DNA from: Streptomyces mutabilis
GTDB taxonomy: Bacteria > Actinomycetota > Actinomycetes > Streptomycetales > Streptomycetaceae
NCBI RefSeq assembly: GCF_014649815.1
Contig: NZ_BMTT01000002.1
Span: 372,001-436,000 of the forward strand
Length of the DNA: 64,000 bases
Direction of reading: 5' to 3'
In this document: positions 8,772 through 17,049 of the stretch, piece by piece
Numbering within the stretch: the first letter of the stretch is position 1
Layout: each line of letters opens with the position of its first letter
Notes under the pieces: model-generated
The model's input: the letters and a program-made list of their open reading frames with translations, nothing else
Databases searched by the model: none
Told to the model about the DNA's origin: nothing
Program-made: the position numbers and the translations under genes

Positions 8772-9096
8772 GATGGCGATCGTAACCCTGTAGGCCCTTG
8801 TGACGTACCCCTCGGACGACCATGGGCGGTCGGAACATTCGCCCCAAACGTCGAAACGTTCGACATCCCGACGGCCCGGCGCGAGCGCCTCTTCCTCCCG
8901 GGCTCCTTCGCCTTCATGGCCGTGCCGACGCTGACGGCGGCCCTCGTGTGGGGGCCGTGGCTCGCGCTGCTCCCGCCGGCGTCCGCCGCTCACCGGGGGA
9001 TGCAGGCCCTGCTCGTCACCGTCCGGGAGCGCCGGAACGGCAGGTTGCTGTGGCGGAGGCCCACGATGGGCGCCGTGGGCCTCGCGACCTCCCCGC
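8772..9096. other. Gene-free stretch upstream of the LacI-type gene
   Basis: 325 bp. It holds the operator palindrome at 8850-8864. A plus-strand frame (from about 8916) reads a hydrophobic MAVPTLTAALVWGPWLALL stretch, but it runs on into an Arg/Pro-rich tail antisense to the next gene and has no SD. It could be a decayed membrane-protein remnant. No gene is called. Confidence 0.5.
8850..8864. promoter_or_regulatory. LacI-type operator candidate upstream of the regulator gene
   Basis: GTCGAA-ACG-TTCGAC, perfect 6-bp arms around 3 nt. This is the geometry of actinobacterial LacI-family sites. Its 11-bp core recurs inverted at 7681-7691. Confidence 0.65.
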
Positions 9097-9354
9097 TCAG
9101 TCCGCGGCCACCGACTCGAACCGCCACCGGTGCACCGCCCGGGTGACCAGACCGGCGTCCGGTTCCGGCAGTTCCGGCAGCTCGGCGTCGTAGGCGGCGT
9201 CCCACCAGGTGATGACGAGGACCCGGTCCTGCGGGGCACGCAGGGTCTCCCGGCGGACCGGGGCGTCGGCGAGCGGCTGCGCCCGCGCCCATGCGAGCAG
9301 GTCCTCGCCCCGGCCGGGCACCGCCCGCGCCTCCCACATCAGCGCGACGGTCAC
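9097..9354 (-). CDS. Small conserved protein, ABM-like alpha/beta fold (85 aa)
   Basis: 85 aa starting at GTG 9354, which overlaps the tsaD stop (GTGA, 9351-9354). The sequence [21 protein letters not shown]...VLVITWWD resembles the short antibiotic-biosynthesis-monooxygenase (ABM) dimeric barrel proteins. No catalytic residues can be assigned. It is the last gene of a tightly overlapping tsaB-rimI-tsaD set, so it is expected to be co-translated with them. Function unknown. Confidence 0.75.
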   Translation of the reverse strand: MTVALMWEARAVPGRGEDLLAWARAQPLADAPVRRETLRAPQDRVLVITWWDAAYDAELPELPEPDAGLVTRAVHRWRFESVAAD

Positions 9355-10454
9355 GAGTACAGGTTCTCCTTGCTGACCTCGTGCACGTGGTCGTGGACGT
9401 GCGGGTGGCCGCGCCCCGGCACGTGCGGGTCGGTCACCGGCAGCGACGAGTCGGCCGACAGGTCCCAGTCGGAGGCGGCCCGGTTCCGGGCGACCATCTC
9501 GGCGCCGAGCGCGGCCACCATCGCGCCGTTGTCCGTGCACAGCTTGGGACGCGGCACGCGCAGCCGGATACCGGCCGCCTCGCAGCGCTCCTGGGCCAGC
9601 GCCCGCAGCCGGGAGTTGGCGGCCACGCCGCCGCCGATCATCAGGTGGTCGACGCCCTGGTCCTTGCAGGCCCGCACGGCCTTGCGGGTGAGCACGTCCA
9701 CGACCGCCTCCTGGAAGGACGCCGACACGTCGCGCACCGGCACCTCCTCCCCCGCCGCCCGCTTGGCCTCGATCCAGCGGGCCACGGCCGTCTTCAGGCC
9801 GGAGAAGGAGAAGTCGTAGGCCGGGTCGCGCGGGCCGGTGAGGCCGCGCGGGAAGGCGATCGCGTCCGGGTCGCCCTCGCGCGCGTAGCGGTCGATGACC
9901 GGGCCGCCGGGGAAGCCCAGGTTCAGCACGCGGGCGATCTTGTCGAAGGCCTCGCCGGCCGCGTCGTCGATGGTGGCGCCCATCGGGCGGACGTCGGAGG
10001 TGATGTCGGAGGAGAGCAGTAGCGACGAGTGGCCGCCGGAGACGAGCAGGGCCATCGTCGGCTCGGGCAGCGGGCCGTGCTCCAGCTGGTCGACGCAGAT
10101 GTGCGAGGCGAGGTGGTTGACGCCGTAGAGGGGCTTGCCGAGGGCGTAGGCGTACGCCTTGGCCGCCGAGACGCCGACCAGCAGGGCGCCCGCGAGACCG
10201 GGACCGGCGGTGACCGCGATGCCGTCGAGGTCCCGCGCGCTCACCCCCGCCTCCTTCAGGGCGCGGTCGATGGTGGGGACCATGGCCTCCAGGTGGGCGC
10301 GGCTCGCCACCTCGGGGACGACGCCGCCGAAGCGGGCGTGCTCGTCGACGCTGGACGCGACGGCGTCGGCCAGCAGGGTGGTGCCCCGGACGACACCGAC
10401 ACCGGTCTCGTCGCAGGAGGTCTCGATCCCCAGGACCAGAGGTTCGTCAGGCAT
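9351..10454 (-). CDS. tsaD: tRNA N6-threonylcarbamoyladenosine transferase TsaD
   Basis: Transfers threonylcarbamoyl from TC-AMP to A37 of ANN-decoding tRNAs, with TsaB and TsaE. 367 aa, Kae1/Qri7 family. Metal-binding HLASH (H114, H118), VSGGHSS nucleotide loop (about 139-145), [12 protein letters not shown] and LCTDNGAM are present. Its C-terminus carries an unusual His cluster (H344, H350, H352, H354, H356, H358) in a tail of about 25 residues. The ATG at 10454 overlaps the rimI stop by 8 bp. Confidence 0.97.
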   Translation of the reverse strand: MPDEPLVLGIETSCDETGVGVVRGTTLLADAVASSVDEHARFGGVVPEVASRAHLEAMVPTIDRALKEAGVSARDLDGIAVTAGPGLAGALLVGVSAAKAYAYALGKPLYGVNHLASHICVDQLEHGPLPEPTMALLVSGGHSSLLLSSDITSDVRPMGATIDDAAGEAFDKIARVLNLGFPGGPVIDRYAREGDPDAIAFPRGLTGPRDPAYDFSFSGLKTAVARWIEAKRAAGEEVPVRDVSASFQEAVVDVLTRKAVRACKDQGVDHLMIGGGVAANSRLRALAQERCEAAGIRLRVPRPKLCTDNGAMVAALGAEMVARNRAASDWDLSADSSLPVTDPHVPGRGHPHVHDHVHEVSKENLYS

Positions 10455-10980
10455 GGTTGTCGGTTCCTCGTTCGGTTCCCGGCAGGGAGGTGGAAGGGTC
10501 GGTCAGGCGCATCACCAGGGCGTCCACGTTCCCCGGCTGGTAGTAGCCGCGCCTGAAGCCGATGGGCTCGAAGCCGAAGCGCTCGTACAGCCGCTGGGCG
10601 CGGGTGTTGTCCACCCGGCACTCCAGCAGGACCTCGGTGCACTCGAAGGCGGTGGCCGCCCGCAGCAGTTCGGTCAGCAGCCGCGCGCCGAGGCCGGTGC
10701 CCCAGTGGTCGCGGGCGACGGCGATGGTCTGCACGTCGGCCTGCTCGCCTGAGGTGACGAGCCCCGCGTAGCCGACGACCCGTCCGTCCGTCTCGGCGAC
10801 CACGTACCGCCGGGTCGCGCCGGGGCCGCGCGCGTGGGCCAGCTCGGACCAGAACATGCCGCGCGACCAGGCGTCCTCCGGGAACAGCTCCCGTTCCATC
10901 AGGAGGACGGGGTCGATGTCCCACCAGCGCATCTCGCGCAGCACGGCGGTCGCGGGCCCGGCAGTGGCTGACTCGGTCAC
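10447..10980 (-). CDS. rimI: Ribosomal-protein S18-alanine N-acetyltransferase RimI
   Basis: 177-aa GNAT acetyltransferase. The acetyl-CoA loop is [14 protein letters not shown] (R/Q-x-x-G-x-G/A form), followed by [18 protein letters not shown] and [15 protein letters not shown], the RimI signature end. The start is GTG 10980, overlapping the tsaB TGA (GTGA, 10977-10980). The family acetylates N-terminal Ala of S18; in actinobacteria substrate range may be wider. Placement between tsaB and tsaD is a common arrangement. Confidence 0.93.
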   Translation of the reverse strand: MTESATAGPATAVLREMRWWDIDPVLLMERELFPEDAWSRGMFWSELAHARGPGATRRYVVAETDGRVVGYAGLVTSGEQADVQTIAVARDHWGTGLGARLLTELLRAATAFECTEVLLECRVDNTRAQRLYERFGFEPIGFRRGYYQPGNVDALVMRLTDPSTSLPGTERGTDNHA

Positions 10981-11630
10981 TTGGGGGTGACCACCTTGTA
11001 GTTCTTGGGCACCTGGGCGTCTGGTCGGCGCAGGTACAGCGGCCGGGGCGCGGGCAGTTCCTCGCCCGCCGCGAGCTTCTCGGCGGCCAGGGACGCCAGG
11101 GCGGCGGCGGACACGTGCTCCGGCTCGTGCGCCTTCGGGAAGGTGCCCGGGTACAGCAGCGCGCCCGCGCCGACGGCCGGGAGCCCGGCCACCTGCTCGG
11201 CGATGTCGGCGGGACGGTCGACCGCCGGGTCGGTGAGGCGGGTGCGGGAGTCGGCGTACCGGGCCCAGTAGACCTCCTTGCGGCGGGCGTCGGTCGCCAC
11301 CACGAAGGGTTGCTCCAGGTCGGCGGCGTAGGCGAGGCCGTCCAGCGTGCACACGCCGTGCACGGGCACGCCGAGCGCGAGCCCGAAGGTGTCCGCGGTC
11401 ATCAGGCCGACGCGCAGCCCGGTGTACGGGCCGGGGCCGATGCCGGCGACGATGCCGGTGACGGCGTCGAGGCGCAGTCGGGCCTCGGCGAGCACGCGGT
11501 CGACGGCGGGCAGCAGCAGCTCACCGTGGCGGCGTGCGTCCACCTGGCTCGACGAGGCGATGACGTCCGTACCGTCGTGCAGCGCGACGGTCACGGCGGG
11601 CGTGGCGGTATCCAGAGCGAGCAAGAGCAC
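10977..11630 (-). CDS. tsaB: t6A complex dimerization protein TsaB
   Basis: 217 aa, ASKHA-fold partner of TsaD. The N-terminal LLALDTATPAVTVAL, RRHGELLLPAVDRVL and GIGPGPYTGLRVGLMTADTFGLAL (about 64-87) are TsaB hallmarks; the nucleotide site is degenerate as in the family. The start is GTG 11630. It is the first gene of the overlapping tsaB-rimI-tsaD-85aa set. Confidence 0.95.
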   Translation of the reverse strand: MLLLALDTATPAVTVALHDGTDVIASSSQVDARRHGELLLPAVDRVLAEARLRLDAVTGIVAGIGPGPYTGLRVGLMTADTFGLALGVPVHGVCTLDGLAYAADLEQPFVVATDARRKEVYWARYADSRTRLTDPAVDRPADIAEQVAGLPAVGAGALLYPGTFPKAHEPEHVSAAALASLAAEKLAAGEELPAPRPLYLRRPDAQVPKNYKVVTPK

Positions 11631-11832
11631 GCAAACAGCCTACGGCGCCGCGGGGCCCGTGTCGGACGCCCCGGTGGGCGGCGCCGCGGGCGGCGGATGC
11701 GCGCGCCGGGCCGCGTCGGCACGCCCACCCGTCGACGGACCTCGCCGTGTCGCGCACCGCGGTCATACGGTCACGTACTGCTACCTTCGCCGCAGACGGA
11801 CGCACGACGTACGAAGACGAGGTGGTCGCCCA

Positions 11833-12387
11833 GTGGCAAGCAGCAGCGCCGGTGTCGTCGCCGGTCTCACGGCGGCGGCGCTGGCCACGATCGGGTTCCT
11901 CGCCCATCAGGCGTCGGTCGCCGCCCCGCACGACGCCGGCCGGGGCCACGCGAGCAGCTCGCCCGCCCCCGGCGCCCCCAAGGCGCCCCGCGACCGACTG
12001 CACCCGGACGCCCTGCCCGCGGGGACCGGAAGGGGTGAACGGGTGGTGTACTCGGTGGACGACGACCGGGTGTGGCTGGTCGGCGCCGACGACCGGGTCC
12101 GGCGCACCTTCAGGATCACACCCAGCACGGTCGACCCGGCGCCGGGCACCTACGCGGTCACGTCCCGTTCCAACCGGGTCACCGGCTCCGACGGCATCCC
12201 GGTCGAGCACGTCGTGCGCTTCACCAGCGTCGACGGCGTGGTCATCGGGTTCAGCGCGGCCGTGGACGGCTCGATGGCGAAGCCCGACCCGGACGAGCGC
12301 ACCGGCGGCATCCGGCAGACCCGGGCGGACGGCGACGCGATGTGGGAGTTCGCGACGATCGGGCAGCAGGTCGTCGTGGTTCGCTGA
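11833..12387 (+). CDS. Membrane-anchored hypothetical protein
   Basis: 184 aa from GTG 11833 (GAGGTGG about 7 nt upstream). It has one N-terminal hydrophobic segment (about 5-26) and a Pro/Ala-rich linker. A beta-rich outer part (about 65-184) runs RVVYSVDDDRVWLVGADDRV...PSTVDPAPGTYAV, loosely like an L,D-transpeptidase (YkuD) fold. The catalytic HG-x-C motif is missing, so no enzyme activity is claimed. It is divergent from tsaB. Function unknown. Confidence 0.7.
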   Translation: MASSSAGVVAGLTAAALATIGFLAHQASVAAPHDAGRGHASSSPAPGAPKAPRDRLHPDALPAGTGRGERVVYSVDDDRVWLVGADDRVRRTFRITPSTVDPAPGTYAVTSRSNRVTGSDGIPVEHVVRFTSVDGVVIGFSAAVDGSMAKPDPDERTGGIRQTRADGDAMWEFATIGQQVVVVR

Positions 12388-12418
12388 CCCCCGGAGCCCC
12401 CCCTCGGCGACCGCGACC

Positions 12419-12577
12419 TCAGGCGGCCTCGCGGTGCTCCCGGACCGGTCGCCGGGTCCCCGGCTCGGGTGCGCGCGGCGGCGTCGAGACCGCCTTCGCG
12501 GCGACGCAGGACGCGAGCAGGTCGTACATGGACACACGGGTGGGCGCGGGCCCCGGCTGCGGCTTGGTCTCCGACAT
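12419..12577 (-). CDS. Small 52-aa protein behind an iron box
   Basis: 52 codons: MSETKPQPGPAP, then TRVSMYDLLASCVAAKAVS and a basic Pro/Arg tail ending EHREAA. AGGAGG sits 6 nt before the ATG at 12577, a near-ideal Streptomyces SD. There is one Cys (C24), no signal peptide and no recognisable family. A 24-bp iron-box palindrome lies 27-50 bp upstream, so DmdR1/IdeR-type repression by iron is likely. The SD, length and codon use support a real gene. Confidence 0.72.
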   Translation of the reverse strand: MSETKPQPGPAPTRVSMYDLLASCVAAKAVSTPPRAPEPGTRRPVREHREAA

Positions 12578-12603
12578 GGAGGCCTCCTGATGGTCGGGGG
12601 CGG

Positions 12604-12627
12604 CGTAGTTAGGCTTACCTAACTACG
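12604..12627. promoter_or_regulatory. Iron box (DmdR1/IdeR-type operator)
   Basis: CGTAGTTAGG-CTTA-CCTAACTACG, perfect 10-bp arms around 4 nt. The core TTAGGCTTACCTAA matches the actinobacterial iron-box core (consensus TTAGGTTAGGCTCACCTAA) at nearly every position. It stands upstream of the 52-aa gene and nothing else in that direction. Confidence 0.82.
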
Positions 12628-12721
12628 AGCTGGGTACCATGTGACCACGCGCAGGACCCGGAACGCAACATCTTGCCGACGTGTTGTCGGGACGGCCCGC
12701 GAGCGGTGCGGGGCCCGCGGC

Positions 12722-13261
12722 TCAGACGGCGAGCACGCTCAGGTCGGCCGTGGTCCAGCGCTCGCCGACGCCCGTCAGCGTCACGTACCGCACCTCGTCG
12801 GTGGTGTCGCCCACGGCCCGGCGGATCCGCACCTGCAGCCGGTCGTCGGTCAGCTCCTCGACCTTGCCCTCGCCCCACTCCACGACGATCACCGAGTCGG
12901 GCAGCGAGACGTCGAGGTCGAGGTCCTCCATCTCGTCCAGTCCACCGGAGAGCCGGTAGGCGTCGACGTGGACGAGCGGCGGGCCGTCGCCGAGGGAGGG
13001 GTGCACGCGGGCGATCACGAAGGTCGGGGAGGTGACGGCGCCACGCACGCCCATGCCCTCGCCGAGCCCGCGGGTCAGCGTCGTCTTGCCCGCACCCAGC
13101 TCCCCGCTGAGCATCAGCAGGTCACCGGCGCGCAGCACTTCGGCGAGCCTGCGGCCCAGCTCCCGCATCTGCTCCTGGGAGGTGACGGTGATCTCGACGG
13201 CGGGGGTGTGCTCGGAGGACCCGGCCGGGCCCTGCGGTGCTGCTGGTGCTTCCATAGGCAT
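12722..13261 (-). CDS. tsaE: tRNA threonylcarbamoyladenosine biosynthesis ATPase TsaE
   Basis: 179 aa. Walker A GELGAGKTTLTRG is at residues 53-65, switch-like SPTFVIARVH follows, then HVDAYRL and the family motif VIVVEWGEGK. It powers turnover of the TsaB-TsaD complex during t6A synthesis. Start ATG 13261 (MPMEAPAAP); ATG 13255 is an in-frame alternative, and the first 20 residues are low-complexity. It follows the alpha/beta hydrolase by 50 bp, part of the alr-hydrolase-tsaE run. Confidence 0.95.
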   Translation of the reverse strand: MPMEAPAAPQGPAGSSEHTPAVEITVTSQEQMRELGRRLAEVLRAGDLLMLSGELGAGKTTLTRGLGEGMGVRGAVTSPTFVIARVHPSLGDGPPLVHVDAYRLSGGLDEMEDLDLDVSLPDSVIVVEWGEGKVEELTDDRLQVRIRRAVGDTTDEVRYVTLTGVGERWTTADLSVLAV

Positions 13262-13311
13262 CCACGGTAGCCGCTGCCGGAGCGGCGGCCCGCCCGTCCG
13301 AGCCGCCGCTC

Positions 13312-14532
13312 TCACACGACCGCGCCGTGCGCCGCCTCCTGCGCTCGGGCGAGCAGGTCGGCGAGCCGGTCGGTGACCAGTTCCGGATGCTCCAGCATCA
13401 CCAGATGCCCCGCGTCCGGCACCAGCACCAGCTCGGCGTCCGGCAGCAGATCGGCGATCGCCTCGCTGTGCTCGCTCGGCGTCACCAGGTCCCGCACCCC
13501 GGCCAGCACGAGCACGGGCAGGCCCGCGAAGCGGGCGAGGGCCCCGGTCTTGTCGTGGTCGTTGAAGGCCGGGTAGTACTCGGCCACCACGTCGATCGGC
13601 GTCGACTCGATCATCCGCTCGGCGAACCGCGCCACGGCCGGGTCGATGTCCCGGGACGCGAACGAGTACCGCTTGATGATCCCGGCGAACAGGTCCGCCG
13701 TCGCCCGCCGCCCCTTCTCCACCAGCTCGGCCCGCTGCCCCAGCGCCTTCAGCACGCCCGGCAGCACCCGCCGCACCGCGTTGACACCGGCAACGGGCAG
13801 CCCGAAGTTCACCTCGCCGAGCCGCCCGGAGGACGTGCCGACCAGGGCGACGCCGACGACCCGCTCGCGGATCAGGTCGGGGAACGCGTCGGCCAGGGCC
13901 ATCACGGTCATGCCGCCCATGGAGTGCCCGACCAGCACGATCAGGCCCTCGGGCGCGGCCGTGTCGATGACGGCCTTCAGGTCGCGGCCCAGCTCGTCGA
14001 TGGTGACCGGCCGGTCGTCCCGCGCCTGGGCCACGCCCCGCCCGGACCGGCCGTGGCTGCGCTGGTCCCAGTGCACGGTGCGGACGACTCCCCGGAGGGC
14101 CGCCCGCTGGAAGTGCCAGGAGTCCTGGTTGAGGCAGTACCCGTGGCTGAAGACGACGGTCACGGGGGCGGGCTCCTTGCGGCCGAACAGCCGCCGGCGG
14201 CGCAGGGTGAGCGCGGACTCCGTCTCCGGCTCGACGTCGTCGACCTCGTAGTACAGCTCGGTGCCGTCGTCGGCGTACGCCCTCCCGGGGATGCCGCGCA
14301 GTCCGCCGTAGGGCCCCGCCGAGTCGAGGGCGAGCCGCGCCTTCTGGCGCATGCCGCGGCCGACGGTCAGCCGCTCTATCGCCACGCCCGCCGCGGCACC
14401 CGCCGCGACCACGCCTATCGCGACGCCGGCGATGCCGGTCGCCCGGCGCCAGCCGCCGACGGCGGCCTCGGTGGCGGCCTCCGTGGCGGAGACGACGGCC
14501 GACGCGAAGGCCTCCGCGTTGCTCTCGCTCAC
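13312..14532 (-). CDS. Alpha/beta hydrolase
   Basis: 406 aa from GTG 14532, which has AGGAG at 8-nt spacing; GTG 14538 leaves only 2 nt and is less likely. One N-terminal hydrophobic stretch (about 33-53) suggests membrane association. Catalytic nucleophile Ser in VGHSMGGM (about residue 204), oxyanion [13 protein letters not shown], acid Asp in [11 protein letters not shown], His in [12 protein letters not shown]. Substrate unknown. It sits between alr and tsaE, as is common in Streptomyces. Confidence 0.9.
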   Translation of the reverse strand: MSESNAEAFASAVVSATEAATEAAVGGWRRATGIAGVAIGVVAAGAAAGVAIERLTVGRGMRQKARLALDSAGPYGGLRGIPGRAYADDGTELYYEVDDVEPETESALTLRRRRLFGRKEPAPVTVVFSHGYCLNQDSWHFQRAALRGVVRTVHWDQRSHGRSGRGVAQARDDRPVTIDELGRDLKAVIDTAAPEGLIVLVGHSMGGMTVMALADAFPDLIRERVVGVALVGTSSGRLGEVNFGLPVAGVNAVRRVLPGVLKALGQRAELVEKGRRATADLFAGIIKRYSFASRDIDPAVARFAERMIESTPIDVVAEYYPAFNDHDKTGALARFAGLPVLVLAGVRDLVTPSEHSEAIADLLPDAELVLVPDAGHLVMLEHPELVTDRLADLLARAQEAAHGAVV

Positions 14533-14589
14533 GTACACCGCTCCTCTTCGCCGGGGTCCGCCGGGCTGCTGTGCGGATACCCGCTGGTC

Positions 14590-14733
14590 GTCGGTTCACC
14601 TGTGCCGCGCCCGTGCGCGTCACGCCGCGGACGGGCGCGTCACCGGTTCCACGTCACTCGTTCAAGTCACCCGGGCCGAGTCGCCCGTTCACGCCGTCCG
14701 TTCGAGTCGCCCGTCCGAGTCACTCGTTCACGT
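14590..14733. repeat. Degenerate short direct-repeat block
   Basis: Imperfect repeats of gtcactcgttca type: full copies at 14653-14664 and 14719-14730, with variants (gtcacccgg, gtcgcccgttc, gtccgttcgagtcgcccg) between. The block fills most of the alr-hydrolase gap, and the last copy encodes the C-terminal Val-Asn-Glu and stop of alr. Confidence 0.55.
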
Positions 14734-15886
14734 GGACGCGCGGAACGCGTGTTCCGATCCGGGTGACGATCTCGTACGCGATGGTGCCCGCCGCCTGCGC
14801 CCAGTCCTCGGCGGTGGGCTCCCCGCGGTCGCCGGGGCCGAACAGCACCGCCTCGGCGCCCGGCTCGAGCCGCTCCCCGCCCAGGTCGACGACGAACTGG
14901 TCCATCGCGATCCGCCCCGCGACCGTGCGCCACTTGCCGCCGACCAGAACCGGGCCGGCGGACGAGGCGTGGCGCGGGACGCCGTCCGCGTAGCCGAGGG
15001 GAATGAGGCCGAGGGTGGTCTCGCCGGAGGTGGCGTAGTGGTGCCCGTAGCTGACGCCGTGGCCGCCGGGAACCTGCTTGACCAGGGCCAGGGAGGCGGA
15101 CAGCGTCATCACGGGGCGCAGTCCGAAGTCGGCGGGGGTGCCGATCTCGGGGCTGGGCGAGACGCCGTACATCGCGATGCCGGGGCGTACGAGGTCGAAG
15201 TGGGACTCGGGGAGGGTGAGCGTGGCCGGCGAGTTGGCGATGTGCCGCACCTCGGGGCGTACGCCCTGCTGCTCCGCGTACGCCGTCATCTCCCGGAAGC
15301 GGGTGAGCTGCGCGGTGATGGAGGGGTGCCCGGGCTCGTCGGCGCAGGCGAAGTGCGACCAGAGCCCGGTGACGCGCAGCAGCCCCTCGGCCTCGGCCCG
15401 CAGTGCCGCGCCGACCAGTTCCTCCCAGTCAGCGCCGGGCTGGCAGCCGCCCCGCCCCAGCCCGGTGTCGGCTTTGAGCTGCACCCGCGCGGGGACTGCC
15501 GCCCGCCGTGCCGCCCCGACGACCTCCTCCAGGGCCCACATGCCGCTGACGGACACGTCGAGCCCGGCTTCGACGGCCTCGCGCCAGGGGCCGCCCGGCG
15601 TCCACAGCCAGCACATGATCCGCAGGTCCTCCGGCAGCGCCGGGTCCGCGCGCAGCGCGAGGGCCTCCTGCGGGGTGGCGGTGCCGAGCCAGGTCGCGCC
15701 CGCCGCGACGGCCGCGCGGGCGCACTCGGTGGCGCCGTGACCGTAGGCGTCAGCCTTGACCACGGCCATGAAAGCCGCCCCGGGGGCCCGTTCGCGCAGG
15801 GCTCGGACGTTGGCCCGCAGGGCGGCCAGATCGATCTCGGCCCGGGCCCGCGCCTGCGCGTCCCACCGAGCAGCTGTCTCACTCAT
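14720..15886 (-). CDS. alr: Alanine racemase
   Basis: PLP enzyme that makes D-alanine for peptidoglycan. 388 aa. PLP lysine K44 lies in [22 protein letters not shown] and the second-subunit Tyr in GVSYGHHY are present; the C-terminal beta domain holds [12 protein letters not shown]. The ATG at 15886 is divergent from acpS 63 bp away. Its 3' end coincides with a direct-repeat block, so the last three codons may have been shaped by repeat slippage. Confidence 0.96.
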   Translation of the reverse strand: MSETAARWDAQARARAEIDLAALRANVRALRERAPGAAFMAVVKADAYGHGATECARAAVAAGATWLGTATPQEALALRADPALPEDLRIMCWLWTPGGPWREAVEAGLDVSVSGMWALEEVVGAARRAAVPARVQLKADTGLGRGGCQPGADWEELVGAALRAEAEGLLRVTGLWSHFACADEPGHPSITAQLTRFREMTAYAEQQGVRPEVRHIANSPATLTLPESHFDLVRPGIAMYGVSPSPEIGTPADFGLRPVMTLSASLALVKQVPGGHGVSYGHHYATSGETTLGLIPLGYADGVPRHASSAGPVLVGGKWRTVAGRIAMDQFVVDLGGERLEPGAEAVLFGPGDRGEPTAEDWAQAAGTIAYEIVTRIGTRVPRVHVNE

Positions 15887-15949
15887 CGTGTCCCCAGTCT
15901 CTCAGAGCACCCGGCGCCCGCTCCGCCCTCAGTCGTTAAGGTGCCCGGC

Positions 15950-16321
15950 ATGAGCATCATCGGGGTCGGGATCGACGTGGCAGAGATCGAGCGGTTCGGC
16001 GCGTCGCTGGAACGTACGCCGGCCTTGGCGCGGCGGCTCTTCGTGGAGAGCGAGTTGCTGCTGCCCGGCGGTGAGCGCCGGGGTGTCGCCTCGCTCGCCG
16101 CCCGGTTCGCGGCGAAGGAGGCGCTGGCGAAGGCGCTCGGCGCGCCCGCCGGGCTGCGCTGGACGGACGCCGAGGTGTACGTCGAGGACAGCGGGCAGCC
16201 GCGGCTGCGGGTGACGGGGACGGTGGCGGCCCGGGCGGCGGAGCTCGGGGTGGCGTCGTGGCATGTGTCGATGAGTCACGACGCGGGGGTGGCCTCGGCG
16301 GTGGTGATCGCGGAGGGGTAG
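15950..16321 (+). CDS. acpS: Holo-[acyl-carrier-protein] synthase AcpS
   Basis: 123 aa, typical length. [10 protein letters not shown] carries the Mg-binding Asp9, and [12 protein letters not shown] carries Glu57. It transfers phosphopantetheine from CoA to Ser of acyl carrier protein. The ATG at 15950 has AAGGTG 7 nt upstream. It is followed by the convergent XRE-cupin gene. Confidence 0.96.
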   Translation: MSIIGVGIDVAEIERFGASLERTPALARRLFVESELLLPGGERRGVASLAARFAAKEALAKALGAPAGLRWTDAEVYVEDSGQPRLRVTGTVAARAAELGVASWHVSMSHDAGVASAVVIAEG

Positions 16322-16377
16322 GCCGGCCGCGGGTCGGTGTGGCCGGTTCCGTGCCCACTGGACCCGGACCGGTGGGG

Positions 16378-16980
16378 TCAGTTCTGCGCCGGCTGGACCC
16401 GGACGTGCATGCGCTCGCCCTGAGCGCCGTACAGGGCTATCCATTCGACGGGCCGGTCCCCCGCGTTGGCGATCCCGTGCGGGATGCGCGTGTCGAACTC
16501 CGCCGTCTCACCGGCCGTCAGGACCAGGTCGTGGTCCCCGAGGGCGAGGAGCAGGCGGCCGGAGAGGACGTAGATCCACTCGTGGCCCTCGTGCGAGCCC
16601 TGTTCCGGCCGCGGGGTCCACTCGGTGCGGGCGACCGCGGGCGCGGGCAGGATCTGTTTGTACGCGTGCAGCCCGTCGTTGGGGTTGCGGGTGAGCGGGA
16701 CCCAGGTCTGGCCGTGCCGGGTGAACGGGCGCGGGTGGACGCCTGGGTCGCCGGTGCGGGAGCCGACCAGTTCGTCCAGGGGCAGGCGGTGCGCCCCGGC
16801 CAGCGGCAGCAGGTGCCGCAGCCCCGGCTCGCGCTGCCCCGACTCCAGCCGGGACAGCGTGGACACGGAGATGCCGGTGGCGGCGCCGAGCTGGGCCAGC
16901 GTGAGGCCACGGGCCTGCCGGATGGCGCGCAGGCGGGCCCCCAGCGAGGTCATCACCTGTGCCGTCTCGTCGTCACCCAT
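16378..16980 (-). CDS. XRE-family regulator with C-terminal cupin domain
   Basis: 200 aa. The HTH ARLRAIRQARGLTLAQLGAATGISVSTLSRLESGQR (about 15-50) is followed by a cupin (about 105-195) with GHEWIYVLSGRLLLALGDHDLVLTAGETAEFDTRIPHGI. Such regulators usually sense small metabolites. Start ATG 16980; ATG 16998 is a possible longer form. It is divergent from the NAD(P)HX repair gene, which it could control, though no operator is evident. Confidence 0.87.
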   Translation of the reverse strand: MGDDETAQVMTSLGARLRAIRQARGLTLAQLGAATGISVSTLSRLESGQREPGLRHLLPLAGAHRLPLDELVGSRTGDPGVHPRPFTRHGQTWVPLTRNPNDGLHAYKQILPAPAVARTEWTPRPEQGSHEGHEWIYVLSGRLLLALGDHDLVLTAGETAEFDTRIPHGIANAGDRPVEWIALYGAQGERMHVRVQPAQN

Positions 16981-17049
16981 GGACCAACTGTCCCCCATCG
17001 CGGACGGGGGGCCGTGCGTGTCCACCGCGTACGGGGAAGACTCGACGGC

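Noticed and set aside
8916-9146. Plus-strand frame with hydrophobic MAVPTLTAALVWGPWLALL segment
   Set aside because: No SD, ends antisense to the 85-aa gene with an Arg/Thr/Pro tail; possible remnant but not supportable as a gene.
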